Assembly: GCF_014695915.1 (NCBI RefSeq)
Contig: NZ_JACJPF010000056.1
Coordinates: 1-64,000, forward strand
Length of the DNA: 64,000 nucleotides
Source of the DNA: Trichocoleus sp. FACHB-40
Lineage (GTDB): Bacteria > Cyanobacteriota > Cyanobacteriia > Cyanobacteriales > FACHB-T130
Direction of reading: 5' to 3'
A program made the translations under genes and the position numbers. Numbering within the stretch: the first letter of the stretch is position 1; each line of letters starts with the position of its first letter. Shown here piece after piece: positions 44,674-53,395 of the stretch. The notes under the pieces are model-generated. The model did not search any database and was not told where the DNA came from. It saw only the letters and a program-made list of their open reading frames with translations.

Positions 44674-45090
44674 ATGAATACTGCTGAACGCATTGCTACC
44701 CTTAATCGCATCCGTAAGCTTAGCCGCCTGATGGATACAGCCATCGGTATTCCAGGCACACGTTTTCGGATTGGGTTAGATCCAATAATTGGTTTAGTCC
44801 CAGGCGCAGGAGATATTGTAAGTACAACATTTTCCGCTTATATTATCTTTTTAGCTGCGAAATTCCGGATACCGGGTGAAGATTTAAGACGAATGGTTTT
44901 CAATATTTCTTTGGAAGCTGTCGTTGGCACGGTGCCTTTGGTGGGTGACTTGTTCGATGCTTATTACAAGTCAAATATCCGTAATTTAGCAATTTTAGAA
45001 AAACATCTTGAGGCAGTTGAACCAGAAGTTGTTGAAATTGCATCTGAAATGAATCCATTAGACACTAACCCTCTGGGTAAAGTGCTATAG
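44674..45090 (+). CDS. DUF4112 domain-containing membrane protein
   Basis: A 138-residue protein from ATG 44674; the frame is open to a GTG at 44608 but the family begins near this ATG. DUF4112 marks are LMDTAIGIPGTRFRIGLDPIIGLVPGAGD, a membrane segment (IVSTTFSAYIIFLAAKF), VVGTVPLVGDLFDAYYKSNIRN, and ILEKHL. Function unknown; an inner or thylakoid membrane location is likely. Confidence 0.85.
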   Translation: MNTAERIATLNRIRKLSRLMDTAIGIPGTRFRIGLDPIIGLVPGAGDIVSTTFSAYIIFLAAKFRIPGEDLRRMVFNISLEAVVGTVPLVGDLFDAYYKSNIRNLAILEKHLEAVEPEVVEIASEMNPLDTNPLGKVL

Positions 45091-45612
45091 AAATCAGAGA
45101 TGCTTATTAATAGTAGAGTTTAGATATTGTATTTTTTCCTTTGCCGTAGTTGCTATTGGCATTTTTAGGTTGATGCCGCGCTTAGGAAAAATATTAACTA
45201 TAAAAGTGCAGTGCCCACGTTGATACTAAGGATTGGCTGGTTTTACTAGCATCTTTAAAGAATTATAAAATTAATTTTTGCTAATTTTAAACAAATTTAT
45301 TTTCTAATCTCTCGTTTCCAGGTTCTAATCAGGAATGGTTTGAGAGAGGCGGTTGCGTTGGCTGACTTGGCTTGTAAACCATTGAAGTGACAAGTCCTGC
45401 GGGCTTATCGGAGAATTATTGGGATTGACAGGATAAATACCACCGCTTGGCAACATTTTCTGTTGCCAACGGAAGTGAGGAAACGAGAAAATAATCTGAA
45501 GACAGGCGCTGCGGTAGGTTAACTTGAGATGGAAATCGGGTTTTTTTGGCAATTTAGGCATTGCTACCCGGTAAACTTTTTAAGTAAGTGTGCTTGTTGA
45601 GGAGTATAAATT
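45091..45612. other. intergenic region, one doubtful frame
   Basis: About 520 bases. A minus-strand frame of 78 codons at 45325-45561 has no recognisable motif and a poor ribosome site. TCTCGTTTCCAGGTTC (about 45309) is a partial copy of the TTCCCAG palindrome family. No other structure is seen. Confidence 0.4.
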
Positions 45613-45993
45613 ATGCGGCAAATTAATTTTTTGATAATCTTTGCGCTAATCCTTGCCTTGGTTTTATTCAGTTTAGAAAATACTGCACCCGCTGCTATTC
45701 AAATTGTCGAAGGTGTGCAGGTGCAAGCGCCCATCTGTATTGAACTGATTCTGGCGATGGGCGTGGGCGCGATTCTCGCTTGGCTGTTTAGCATCTGGAC
45801 GCGGCTGTTACGCGGGATAGAATCTGGAAAACAAATGCGCCAGATGCGCTCTAAGGACGAGCGTATTCAGGAATTAGAGCAAAATATTGCCCAACGTCAA
45901 GCAGAACTGGAAGAAAAACAAAGTATGTCCCTTAGTGCTACTCTCCAAGAGCAAGACGCAGAGACAACAAAAGCCTTTGCACAGTCCATTTAA
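45613..45993 (+). CDS. LapA (DUF1049) domain protein
   Basis: A 126-residue protein with two N-terminal membrane segments (INFLIIFALILALVLFSLEN and IELILAMGVGAILAWLFSIW), the LapA pattern including ENTAPAAIQIV, and a long C-terminal coiled coil (KDERIQELEQNIAQRQAELEEKQ). LapA-type proteins regulate lipopolysaccharide assembly in enterobacteria; the cyanobacterial role is not established. GAGGAG lies 9-10 bases before the ATG. The scpA gene follows 85 bases later. Confidence 0.85.
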   Translation: MRQINFLIIFALILALVLFSLENTAPAAIQIVEGVQVQAPICIELILAMGVGAILAWLFSIWTRLLRGIESGKQMRQMRSKDERIQELEQNIAQRQAELEEKQSMSLSATLQEQDAETTKAFAQSI

Positions 45994-46078
45994 CTTGTTT
46001 GGAAAAGGGTCTAGGGGCAAAAGGAGGGATTAGGATATTTCCCAATTCCCCATTCAAAATCCAAAATCCAAAATTCAT

Positions 46079-46906
46079 ATGACAGCCCAACCAGCCCAAG
46101 AAGCGATCGCTCTCCTCATCGATCTCGCCCAGCGAGGAGAAATTGACCCTTGGGATGTTCAGGTGATTGAGGTAATTGACAAATGCCTATTGGAACTAGA
46201 GAAATTAGGCGATAAGTATTCTGGCACCTGTGAAGTAGAACTGTCTCACTCCGGACAGGCTTTTTTGTATGCTTCCATGCTGGTGTTACTCAAGGCGGAC
46301 ACCCTGTTTTCCCAAGCATCAACAGCAGACGATCCCGAACTGGACGACACTGATGCACAAGAGGTTGCTGATGCTGCCAGAAGCTTACCAGTAAAGCTGG
46401 AGCGACATTTGCGCCGACGCGGGACTGCTATGCCTCCCTCTAGCCGTCGCGTGACGCTGCAAGAATTAATTGACCAAATACAGCAGATGGCAGATGCACT
46501 AGAAGAAAAACCTTCTCGCCGTGCTACGAAAGACCCAGTTTATCGGATTTCCCAGTCTCGCGCCCAAGCTGCCAAAGCGATCGCTGCTTTGGCTCACCAA
46601 GAAAATCTTACCGAGACGGCAGCCCAGTTAGACGTGTTTTTGAGCCGCCATCGTCCCCAAATGCCACTTGGTCAGGATTGGCTAGAGCTAGAGGAGCTGG
46701 TAGAGTTATGGGCAGGGGTGAAGCAACACTCAGAAAAGTTAAACGGTCAGGCATCGCCACCAGAGGCGTATGCTGTGCCAAAACTACATGATCGAGTGGG
46801 CGTTTTTTGGGCGCTGCTGTTACTATCAGCTCAGTCTAAAGTAGAGCTAGCCCAAGAAGAGTTCTACCAAGACCTGAAAATCCGTACTCTAGTGACTGGG
46901 GACTAG
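46079..46906 (+). CDS. scpA: segregation and condensation protein A
   Basis: A 275-residue kleisin-like protein that bridges SMC heads during chromosome condensation. The N-terminal helix-turn region ALLIDLAQRGEIDPWDVQVIEVIDKCL is the clear ScpA signature. SGQAFLYASMLVLLKADTLF follows, and the C-terminal winged-helix region has VGVFWALLLLSAQSKVELAQEEFYQDLKI. The central linker is acidic and then basic. An ScpB gene is not in the window. It is slightly longer than the 250-residue norm. Confidence 0.9.
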   Translation: MTAQPAQEAIALLIDLAQRGEIDPWDVQVIEVIDKCLLELEKLGDKYSGTCEVELSHSGQAFLYASMLVLLKADTLFSQASTADDPELDDTDAQEVADAARSLPVKLERHLRRRGTAMPPSSRRVTLQELIDQIQQMADALEEKPSRRATKDPVYRISQSRAQAAKAIAALAHQENLTETAAQLDVFLSRHRPQMPLGQDWLELEELVELWAGVKQHSEKLNGQASPPEAYAVPKLHDRVGVFWALLLLSAQSKVELAQEEFYQDLKIRTLVTGD

Positions 46907-47102
46907 CGACTGGTTGTATTGGTTGTACTGGGAACTAAAAATTCTCTTTTAGCCAATGCCTATCGCCTACCAGGAAACTTGTAGAACATCTACAGAGTCG
47001 GTAGATTACAATGTTTGTCCGTCCGTCCCTTATTCTTTAAGGGATGGAGATTCGGCTAAATGCAATAAAACTAAAGTGGCATAGGATTGAGGAAAAATAT
47101 TC

Positions 47103-48272
47103 ATGAAAGCCATGATTCTGGCGGCTGGTAAGGGTACTCGCGTTCGTCCTATTACCTACACCATTCCCAAACCTTTGATTCCGATCCTGCAAAAACCAGT
47201 GATGGAGTTTTTAGTGGAACTGCTAAGGCAGCATGGGTTTGACGAGATCATGGTCAATGTCAGCCACCTTGCTAACGAGATTGAAAGTTATTTCCGCGAT
47301 GGTCAGCGTTTTGGTGTACAGATTGGCTACTCTTTTGAAGGGAAGATTGAAGAAAACGGCGATCTGGTAGGAGAGGCTATAGGATCTGCTGGAGGAATGC
47401 GGCGTATTCAGGACTTTTCTCCTTTTTTTGACGATACTTTTGTAGTTTTGTGCGGAGATGCCCTAATTGATCTCGATCTGACAGCAGCAGTAAAGTGGCA
47501 TCGAGAAAAGGGCGCGATCGCTACTATCGTCATGAAAACCGTCCCGCGAGAAGAAGTTTCTAGCTACGGTGTCGTTGTCACGGACGAGGACGGACGAGTT
47601 AAAGCTTTCCAAGAAAAGCCCTCGGTGGAAGAAGCTCTCAGCACCAACATCAACACTGGTATTTACATTTTTGAGCCAGAAGTGTTGAAGTACATCCCCT
47701 CTGGCGTTCAATATGACATTGGTAGCGACCTGTTTCCCCAGTTAGTAGCGATGAATGCCCCCTTCTACGCGATTCCAATGGATTTCGAGTGGGTGGATAT
47801 TGGGAAAGTGCCGGACTACTGGCGGGCAATTCGCAGCGTACTACTGGGAGAAGTAAAAAATGTTGCCATTCCCGGACACGAAGTGGCTCCCGGTATCTAC
47901 ACTGGCTTGAATGTGGCCGTGAACTGGGACAAAGTTGATATTACAGGCCCCGTCTATATCGGCGCTATGACCCACATTGAAGATGGAGCCAAAATAGTAG
48001 GTCCCACCATGATTGGGCCAAATTGCTGGGTGTGTAGCGGCGCGAAAGTGGAAAACAGCGTAATTTTTGAATACTCCCGCTTGGGAGAAGATGTGCGCCT
48101 GGTAGATAAATTAGTGTTTGGACGCTACTGCGTGGATAAAACTGGTGCCACGATTGATGTCCAAGCAGCAGCGTTAGATTGGCTAATTACTGACGCTCGT
48201 CAGGTGCGGCCATCTGAACCCCCAGCAGAACGGCAAGCGATCGCTGAATTGCTAAAAAAAGAGGCCATTTAG
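47103..48272 (+). CDS. NDP-sugar nucleotidyltransferase, probable mannose-1-phosphate guanylyltransferase
   Basis: A 389-residue enzyme with an N-terminal nucleotidyltransferase domain and a C-terminal left-handed beta-helix. The signature MILAAGKGTRVRPITYTIPKPLIPIL is at the start, with the sugar-phosphate and metal elements VVLCGDALIDLDL, EKPSVEEALSTNINTGIYIFEP and DFEWVDIGKVPDYWRAI. Hexapeptide-type turns (GPVYIGAMTHIEDGAKIVGPTMIG) run from about residue 270. Base preference cannot be read with certainty; GDP-mannose is plausible and would feed the GDP-mannose dehydratase at 61054, but glucose-1-phosphate enzymes are similar. Confidence 0.82.
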   Translation: MKAMILAAGKGTRVRPITYTIPKPLIPILQKPVMEFLVELLRQHGFDEIMVNVSHLANEIESYFRDGQRFGVQIGYSFEGKIEENGDLVGEAIGSAGGMRRIQDFSPFFDDTFVVLCGDALIDLDLTAAVKWHREKGAIATIVMKTVPREEVSSYGVVVTDEDGRVKAFQEKPSVEEALSTNINTGIYIFEPEVLKYIPSGVQYDIGSDLFPQLVAMNAPFYAIPMDFEWVDIGKVPDYWRAIRSVLLGEVKNVAIPGHEVAPGIYTGLNVAVNWDKVDITGPVYIGAMTHIEDGAKIVGPTMIGPNCWVCSGAKVENSVIFEYSRLGEDVRLVDKLVFGRYCVDKTGATIDVQAAALDWLITDARQVRPSEPPAERQAIAELLKKEAI

Positions 48273-48297
48273 TCATTAGTCATTAGTCATTAGTTCA
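48271..48297. repeat. short tandem heptamer repeat (TTAGTCA)
   Basis: Three to four copies of TTAGTCA starting within the nucleotidyltransferase stop codon. Confidence 0.75.
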
Positions 48298-48343
48298 TAG
48301 CTTTTGACTAATGACTACCTGCTTGGCTAAAAACTTTGCTTCG

Positions 48344-48430
48344 TAGCAATTGAGACTTTCGGGCGGCCTTGATAGGGACATGGCATTGCCCTGTCCCTAT
48401 AGATGTATCCCACCCAACCCTGGAATTGCT
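48344..48430 (+). repeat. repeat family B, copy 4 (shortened)
   Basis: TAGCAATT at the left and AATTGCT at the right, with TAGGGACATGGCATTGCC / CTGTCCCTA in the middle and ACCCAACCCTGGAATTGCT at the end. It lies directly downstream of znuC, where a permease gene might be expected. Confidence 0.75.
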
Positions 48431-48458
48431 GTAGTGAATTACTTTAATGCGGGGAGTG

Positions 48459-49283
48459 TCAACCGTGATGATGGTGATAGCGACTGAAGGCAGGGCCATA
48501 GGTAGCTAAAAGGTTTTGTGGAGAAAGGGCAATATCGGGCGTGCCAGTGCAAACGACGGTTTGGTTGAGACAGAGAACGCGATCGCAATGTCGGCTCACC
48601 ATATCAATATCGTGGGAAACCTGCAACACTGTCCAGTTTCGCTCCCGTTTAAGTTCATTTAGCAAATTATAAAAATCTGCTGCCCCCTGTACGTCTACAC
48701 CAGCAAACGCTTCATCCAGCACCAGCAGTTGACGAGGCATCACCAAGCAATAAGCCAACAATACTCGCTTTAGTTGTCCGCCGCTGAGAGTGCCGATGGC
48801 TTGATGGCGAAGGTGGTAGGCATCCACACGTTTAAGCGCGGACGCGATCGCATCTATCTTTTCTCCATCTTCCCACCACAGCCTTCGCCAAAAGGGTGTA
48901 TTCCCTTTGTTACTGGGGAGATTCCCATGAAGGCTTTTGCTTTCCTTAACCCATCCCAACCCCACCAATTCCTCAACAGATATGGGAAAACTGCGGTCAA
49001 AAATAAAATTTTGCGGCATATAGCCCAGCAAATGACACAGATGCCCCAATCTTTCCGCGGGACGATCAAAAATCTCAATCTTTCCAGCACTTCTGTCAAT
49101 CAATCCTAGAATCGCCTGCACCAGCGTACTTTTACCCGCACCATTCGGCCCCACTACCGCTGTGTCAGTTCCAGGCTGCAATTCAAAAGAGACATCCCGC
49201 AACGCCAAATAGTTACCTTGATAAACAGTCAAGCCATCCACCTTCAAAATCGGGTGTTGGCAATTTAGATTTTTTAAATTCAC
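48459..49283 (-). CDS. znuC: zinc/manganese-type ABC transporter ATPase
   Basis: A 274-residue ATPase. Walker A is GPNGAGKST (residues 45-53), the signature motif is IGTLSGGQLKRVLLA, and Walker B is QLLVLDEAFAGVD, with the switch His in LQVSHDID. Similar length and sequence are found in metal ABC transporter ATPases, and the gene directly follows a zinc-binding protein gene on the same strand. The C-terminus ends in four histidines (SRYHHHHG), which may bind zinc. The matching membrane permease gene (znuB) is not next to it in this window. Confidence 0.87.
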   Translation of the reverse strand: MNLKNLNCQHPILKVDGLTVYQGNYLALRDVSFELQPGTDTAVVGPNGAGKSTLVQAILGLIDRSAGKIEIFDRPAERLGHLCHLLGYMPQNFIFDRSFPISVEELVGLGWVKESKSLHGNLPSNKGNTPFWRRLWWEDGEKIDAIASALKRVDAYHLRHQAIGTLSGGQLKRVLLAYCLVMPRQLLVLDEAFAGVDVQGAADFYNLLNELKRERNWTVLQVSHDIDMVSRHCDRVLCLNQTVVCTGTPDIALSPQNLLATYGPAFSRYHHHHG

Positions 49284-49330
49284 AACTCAACACTCAATAC
49301 TCAAAACTTCCAACTTCCAACTTCCAACTC
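49284..49330. repeat. heptamer repeat between znuA and znuC (CTTCCAA / ACTCAAC)
   Basis: Tandem seven-base words ACTCAAC, ACTCAAT, ACTCAAA, then CTTCCAA three times. They fill the whole 47-base spacer between the two genes. Confidence 0.8.
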
Positions 49331-50320
49331 CTAACTTTCCTTACACGCAGCTTCAATAGTTTGCAGATTGTTTCTCATCGCTCTAAAGTAATGATCCGAA
49401 TCTTGCGGGCCATTTTCCAGAGGATCGATGGGACGCAGGGTTAAGTTTAAGTCTTGGGAAAGACTTTGCAGCAATTTGTTGTCAGTTCCCGGTTCCCCAA
49501 GCAAAGCTTTCACCTTATACTGTTTCACTGCTCCCACTGCCTTTTGTACATCAGCAGGCGAGAGACTATCTTCTGGAATCTGGACAACCGCAACCTGTTT
49601 AAGTTGGTAGCGTTTAGCTAAGTAAGGGTAGGCATCGTGGAAGGTGACATAAGTGCAACCGCGATAAGGTTGCAACCGTTGCTGAAATTCTTTGTCTAAC
49701 GCTTCTAGCTGCTGAATGTAAGCAGTTGCGTTGGCTTGGTAAGTAGTTTGGTTTCCCGGATCGGCTGCGACTAAACCATCCCGAATATTCTCAACTTGCT
49801 GCTTTGCTAAGGATGGATCTAGCCAAACGTGGGGATTACCTCCGGCGTGTTCGCGATCGCCTTTTTCTTCGGCGTGGTCGTGGTCGGTTTCTTCTAGGGT
49901 TTTAATACCTTTACTTGCCTCGATCTCTTTTAGATTGGTATTTCCGGCGTTTTTGACTGTTTCTTTGAGAAATTCTTCCAAACCCAAACCGTTTTTCACC
50001 ACCACATCCGCTTGCGCGATTGCTTGCACGGTTGCTGGTGTCGCTTGATACTCATGCACTTCTGAACCAGGTGGTACTAAAATATCTACCTGTGCCTTGT
50101 CACCAGCAACTGCCTTGGTAAACCAGTACATCGGCAAAAAGGTTGTTACTATTTTTACCGTCTCGCCACCTTTTGCTGCTGCTGGCGGCGAAGCTGTCTG
50201 ATTTTGAGACTGTGCCGTAGATTCGGCTTGAGTGCATCCATTAGCAGCTAATATTGGCAGCAAAGCTCCCAATATTAGCCCAATTATGCCCGGATGATGT
50301 CGCATATGAGGGCGTGTCAC
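49331..50320 (-). CDS. znuA: zinc ABC transporter substrate-binding protein
   Basis: A 329-residue exported protein with a signal (a lipobox-like cysteine at residue 29, LAANGCTQ, imperfect). Cluster A-I marks: KIVTTFLPMYWFTKAVAG, ILVPPGSEVHEYQATPATVQAIAQADVVVKNGLGLEEFL with a metal-binding His, then an acidic and His-rich loop (EETDHDHAEEKGDREHAGGNPHVWLDPS, residues about 145-172) typical of zinc-specific members, VTFHDAYPYLAKRY, and the C-terminal LGEPGTDNKLLQSL. It binds periplasmic zinc and passes it to the permease. A Zur-like operator lies just upstream. Confidence 0.93.
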   Translation of the reverse strand: MTRPHMRHHPGIIGLILGALLPILAANGCTQAESTAQSQNQTASPPAAAKGGETVKIVTTFLPMYWFTKAVAGDKAQVDILVPPGSEVHEYQATPATVQAIAQADVVVKNGLGLEEFLKETVKNAGNTNLKEIEASKGIKTLEETDHDHAEEKGDREHAGGNPHVWLDPSLAKQQVENIRDGLVAADPGNQTTYQANATAYIQQLEALDKEFQQRLQPYRGCTYVTFHDAYPYLAKRYQLKQVAVVQIPEDSLSPADVQKAVGAVKQYKVKALLGEPGTDNKLLQSLSQDLNLTLRPIDPLENGPQDSDHYFRAMRNNLQTIEAACKES

Positions 50321-50652
50321 AATTTTTCCCCTTAACTTGTAAATATCTTTTTTTTGAGAATGAGTCTTGTTCTACTATATGAGAATCAGTCTCATTTTAG
50401 TACGATGTTACTGTCGGTGATGAGATTTTGTGAAAGTAATGCCCTAGTGGAGGATTGCAAAATTCTCAAAAAATCAGAACAATTACATTGGTGTGAAAAT
50501 AGGCATAATTTCTCAGTAGCAACTGATACTTTGCAGTTGAACAGGACAAGCTACGGGCAAAATCAAGAATTAATTTTGTCCATAAGCTGCCTCTAGGCAC
50601 TAATGGGGTCAAAATCTGAGAATCTTAAACGGGTGTGAGGAGTTACAAAAGA
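50321..50652. other. divergent intergenic region znuA / porin
   Basis: About 330 bases; besides the Zur-like boxes, a small plus-strand frame at 50354-50596 is not accepted, and no other feature is recognised. Confidence 0.5.
50355..50395. promoter_or_regulatory. Zur-like operator (two boxes) between znuA and the porin gene
   Basis: ATGAGAATCAGTCTCAT at 50379-50395 is a perfect 6-5-6 palindrome, and TGAGAATGAGTCTTG at 50355-50369 is a second, weaker copy 24 bases away. The shape fits a Fur-family zinc repressor site. It lies 35-75 bases from the znuA start and 260 bases from the divergent porin. Confidence 0.7.
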
Positions 50653-52563
50653 ATGTTAAAGAGCTTGTGGAATGCTCTGCTGGTAAGCCCAGCTGTTTTG
50701 GGTGCGATCTTGTTGATTGGTGCTGGTGCGATCGCCTCTGAAACCTCAGATGTTATCGAAGGTACAAGCTTAGAGGTTTCAGATGCTAACGCAGATTATA
50801 AGGTAGCTAATGTTACTAAAGATGATGTAATAGAGGCAGTAGAAACACCGAATTTAGTTGCTGACAATCAACCATCAACAATCAAAAAAGTGGTTCCAAG
50901 TTCAGAAATTGTGGCTGATAGCAATCAACCATCAACCACAAATGCTGATGTGTTAGAACAAATCGATGTTTATAGTGATCGCGCTAGTGAAGATTCCCTG
51001 GAACAGGTGACGAATGTTTCTCAGTTGCGGGACGTGCAACCGACAGACTGGGCGTATGAAGCACTACGAAGTCTTGTCGAACGCTACGGCTGTATAGCAG
51101 GATATCCTGATGGCACATTTCGCGGCAACCGGGCGCTATCGCGTTATGAATTTGCTGCTGGGTTGAATGCCTGTCTGTTGCAAATTGAGAAATTGATTGC
51201 CGCCAGCACAGCTGATTTTGTCACCAAAGAAGATTTAGCAACCTTGCAACGGCTGATTGATGAATTTGGCACAGAATTGGCGACTTTACGGACGCGAGTA
51301 GATAATCTAGAAGGTCGCACGAAGTTCTTAGAAGAAAATAACTTCTCCACCACCACCAAACTAGCGGGCGAAGTTATCTTTGGGCTGGCAAGTATCTTAA
51401 CCGGAGAAGATGCCACAGGCGATGATATTGACAGCCTGACAATTTTTGGTCATAGATCGCGTCTCAACTTTGAAACCAGCTTCACCGGAAGAGACGTTCT
51501 GAGAACGCGACTGCAAGCAGAAGGATTGGGTTCTCTTGCCGAACGTACCCTCACGCCAGAAGGTCAGCTAGCTTTCTCTGGAGAAGCAGACAATGATATT
51601 TTTGTCGATGCTTTGCTTTACGCTTTTCCTCTCGGCGAAAACACAGAGGTTGTAATTGCTGCTAATGCTGGTGCTTCGGATGACTTTGCCAGTACCGTCA
51701 ATTTCCTAGACGGCGACGGCGCAACGGGCGCACTGTCTGCCTTTGGAACGCGCAACCCGATTTATTACCTAGCTGAAGGTGCCGGGATTGGGGTAAGACA
51801 TCAGTTAGGTAATAGACTGGAAATCAGCTTAGGCTATTTAGCTGGTGATGCCGCGAACCCAGAAGACGATGGGGGTTTGTTCAATGGCCCTTACGCTGGT
51901 TTTGCACAGCTGCTGATCAAGCCAAGCGATCGCTTGAATATTGGTTTGACTTACATTCATTCATACAACAACAATGACACTGGGACTGGCAGTAATCTAG
52001 CTAACTTCCAAGGTGGACTTTCTCGCTTCTTCGACCGAGATGCTGGCGGTTCCTCGGTAGGCGATACTTTGGGTAGCTTAGGTTTCAGTACCGGACTCCC
52101 CCTAGTCAGCAATTCTTATGGTTTAGAGTTGTCTTGGCAATTAAGCGATCGCTTTGTTATCGGTGGTTGGGCTGGTTACACTAACACTCGCAACCTCTCC
52201 ACCTTAGGCGGGTTAATTGACCGTGGCGATGTTGACATCTGGAACTGGGCTATTACTTTAGCATTCCCCGACCTTGGTAAAAAAGGCAACTTGGGCGGTC
52301 TGATTGTAGGTATGGAACCGAAAGTAACTAACTCCACCATAGATGTAAATCTAGGCGCAGTAGCTCTATTACCTCCAAATATACCCCTACCCCCAGTTGG
52401 AGAAAATGACGATACTTCACTGCACGTTGAAGCGTTTTACCAATATCAAGTGACAGAAAATATTTCCATCACCCCTGGAGTTATTTGGCTCACTGCTCCC
52501 GATCACAACTCGCGCAATAATGATATTGTGATCGGTACGATCCGCACTACATTTACTTTCTAG
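50653..52563 (+). CDS. SLH-domain OprB-type porin (iron uptake porin family)
   Basis: A 636-residue outer membrane protein from ATG 50653, where GAGGAG lies about 10 bases upstream (a GTG at 50635 adds six residues). A signal peptide covers about residues 1-30. An acidic Val/Asp/Asn-rich region follows to about 110, then one SLH domain (VSQLRDVQPTDWAYEALRSLVERYGCIAGYPDGTFRGNRALSRYEFAAGLNACL), a coiled coil (FGTELATLRTRVDNLEGR) and a beta-barrel to the C-terminal ITPGVIWLTAP ... TIRTTFTF, which ends in phenylalanine as outer membrane barrels do. SLH-porins of this build are common in cyanobacteria and are linked to inorganic ion uptake. Divergence from znuA suggests a role under zinc limitation (inference). 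Confidence 0.88.
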   Translation: MLKSLWNALLVSPAVLGAILLIGAGAIASETSDVIEGTSLEVSDANADYKVANVTKDDVIEAVETPNLVADNQPSTIKKVVPSSEIVADSNQPSTTNADVLEQIDVYSDRASEDSLEQVTNVSQLRDVQPTDWAYEALRSLVERYGCIAGYPDGTFRGNRALSRYEFAAGLNACLLQIEKLIAASTADFVTKEDLATLQRLIDEFGTELATLRTRVDNLEGRTKFLEENNFSTTTKLAGEVIFGLASILTGEDATGDDIDSLTIFGHRSRLNFETSFTGRDVLRTRLQAEGLGSLAERTLTPEGQLAFSGEADNDIFVDALLYAFPLGENTEVVIAANAGASDDFASTVNFLDGDGATGALSAFGTRNPIYYLAEGAGIGVRHQLGNRLEISLGYLAGDAANPEDDGGLFNGPYAGFAQLLIKPSDRLNIGLTYIHSYNNNDTGTGSNLANFQGGLSRFFDRDAGGSSVGDTLGSLGFSTGLPLVSNSYGLELSWQLSDRFVIGGWAGYTNTRNLSTLGGLIDRGDVDIWNWAITLAFPDLGKKGNLGGLIVGMEPKVTNSTIDVNLGAVALLPPNIPLPPVGENDDTSLHVEAFYQYQVTENISITPGVIWLTAPDHNSRNNDIVIGTIRTTFTF

Positions 52564-52800
52564 TCAGTTGTCTGTGGCGCAGGTATTTTGCCTGCGTCCA
52601 TCGATTCTTTTTTGCTACTAACTAAGAGGATATTTTAAAAGTCCCACTGGCTGTAGCAAGCCGTACAATATCCACCTTGAAAAGCAGGGGGGTTCATACA
52701 ACCCTTAGAAAATATCGAAAATTGCAACATTTTGTAGGGGCATGGCAATCAAAAAGCCCCTACCGCTAACCAAAATCAACCTAGTAGCTATGACTAATAA

Positions 52801-53256
52801 CTAATGAATATTATCAGCCTCAAATAATGCCAAAATTTTATCGAAAATGGCATCGCCAGCACGAGTTTCTAGAATAGAATGTGCTAATTTTACAAAAGAT
52901 AAGTCGAGTCTGTTATCAGTATTAATAAGCTTGCTGGCAGCATAAAAAGTGATGTCATTCACACTTCCTTCATTCGTTATTCCTGTTTGCCATCCAGCCT
53001 TATTCCAAGAAAGAGATTTGCCGCGTAAAGTAAACTGAAACCACTCGATATTATCCTCGCGCAGATCCAAAAAGACATCAAAATAAGGCTCTTTAATACC
53101 CTGATACCATATTCTTTTGGAACCATTTACTTTGACTGGGGTCAGTATCTTCTGATCGATCCGTTGCAAAGAAGCACCCAGTGCGACAATCTCATCCGCG
53201 TCAATAGTAATATTAGTTCGGTGCATAACAGCAAAGTTTAGTAAATTCACCATCAT
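52801..53256 (-). CDS. hypothetical protein
   Basis: A 151-residue protein without signal or membrane segment that I do not recognise. It has a regular beta-rich middle (RIWYQGIKEPYFDVFLDLREDNIEWFQFTLRGKSLSWN) and a helical C-terminus (LDLSFVKLAHSILETRAGDAIFDKILALFEADN). The Met at residue 11 may be the true start. It lies between two unrelated genes. Confidence 0.6.
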   Translation of the reverse strand: MMVNLLNFAVMHRTNITIDADEIVALGASLQRIDQKILTPVKVNGSKRIWYQGIKEPYFDVFLDLREDNIEWFQFTLRGKSLSWNKAGWQTGITNEGSVNDITFYAASKLINTDNRLDLSFVKLAHSILETRAGDAIFDKILALFEADNIH

Positions 53257-53395
53257 TCGGGGTGTCTGTTACCAGACCGCTAGGCAATTGATAACCAAAT
53301 TATCCCCTAAACAGGGCATACTTTTAGGATACGAGACTTTTTGCTTTGACTCCGGATGGAGGATTAATTATTAGTCATTAGTCCCCACCTAATGA

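Noticed and set aside
45325-45561. 78-codon minus-strand frame
   Set aside because: No recognisable motif, weak ribosome site and no conserved context; kept as intergenic.
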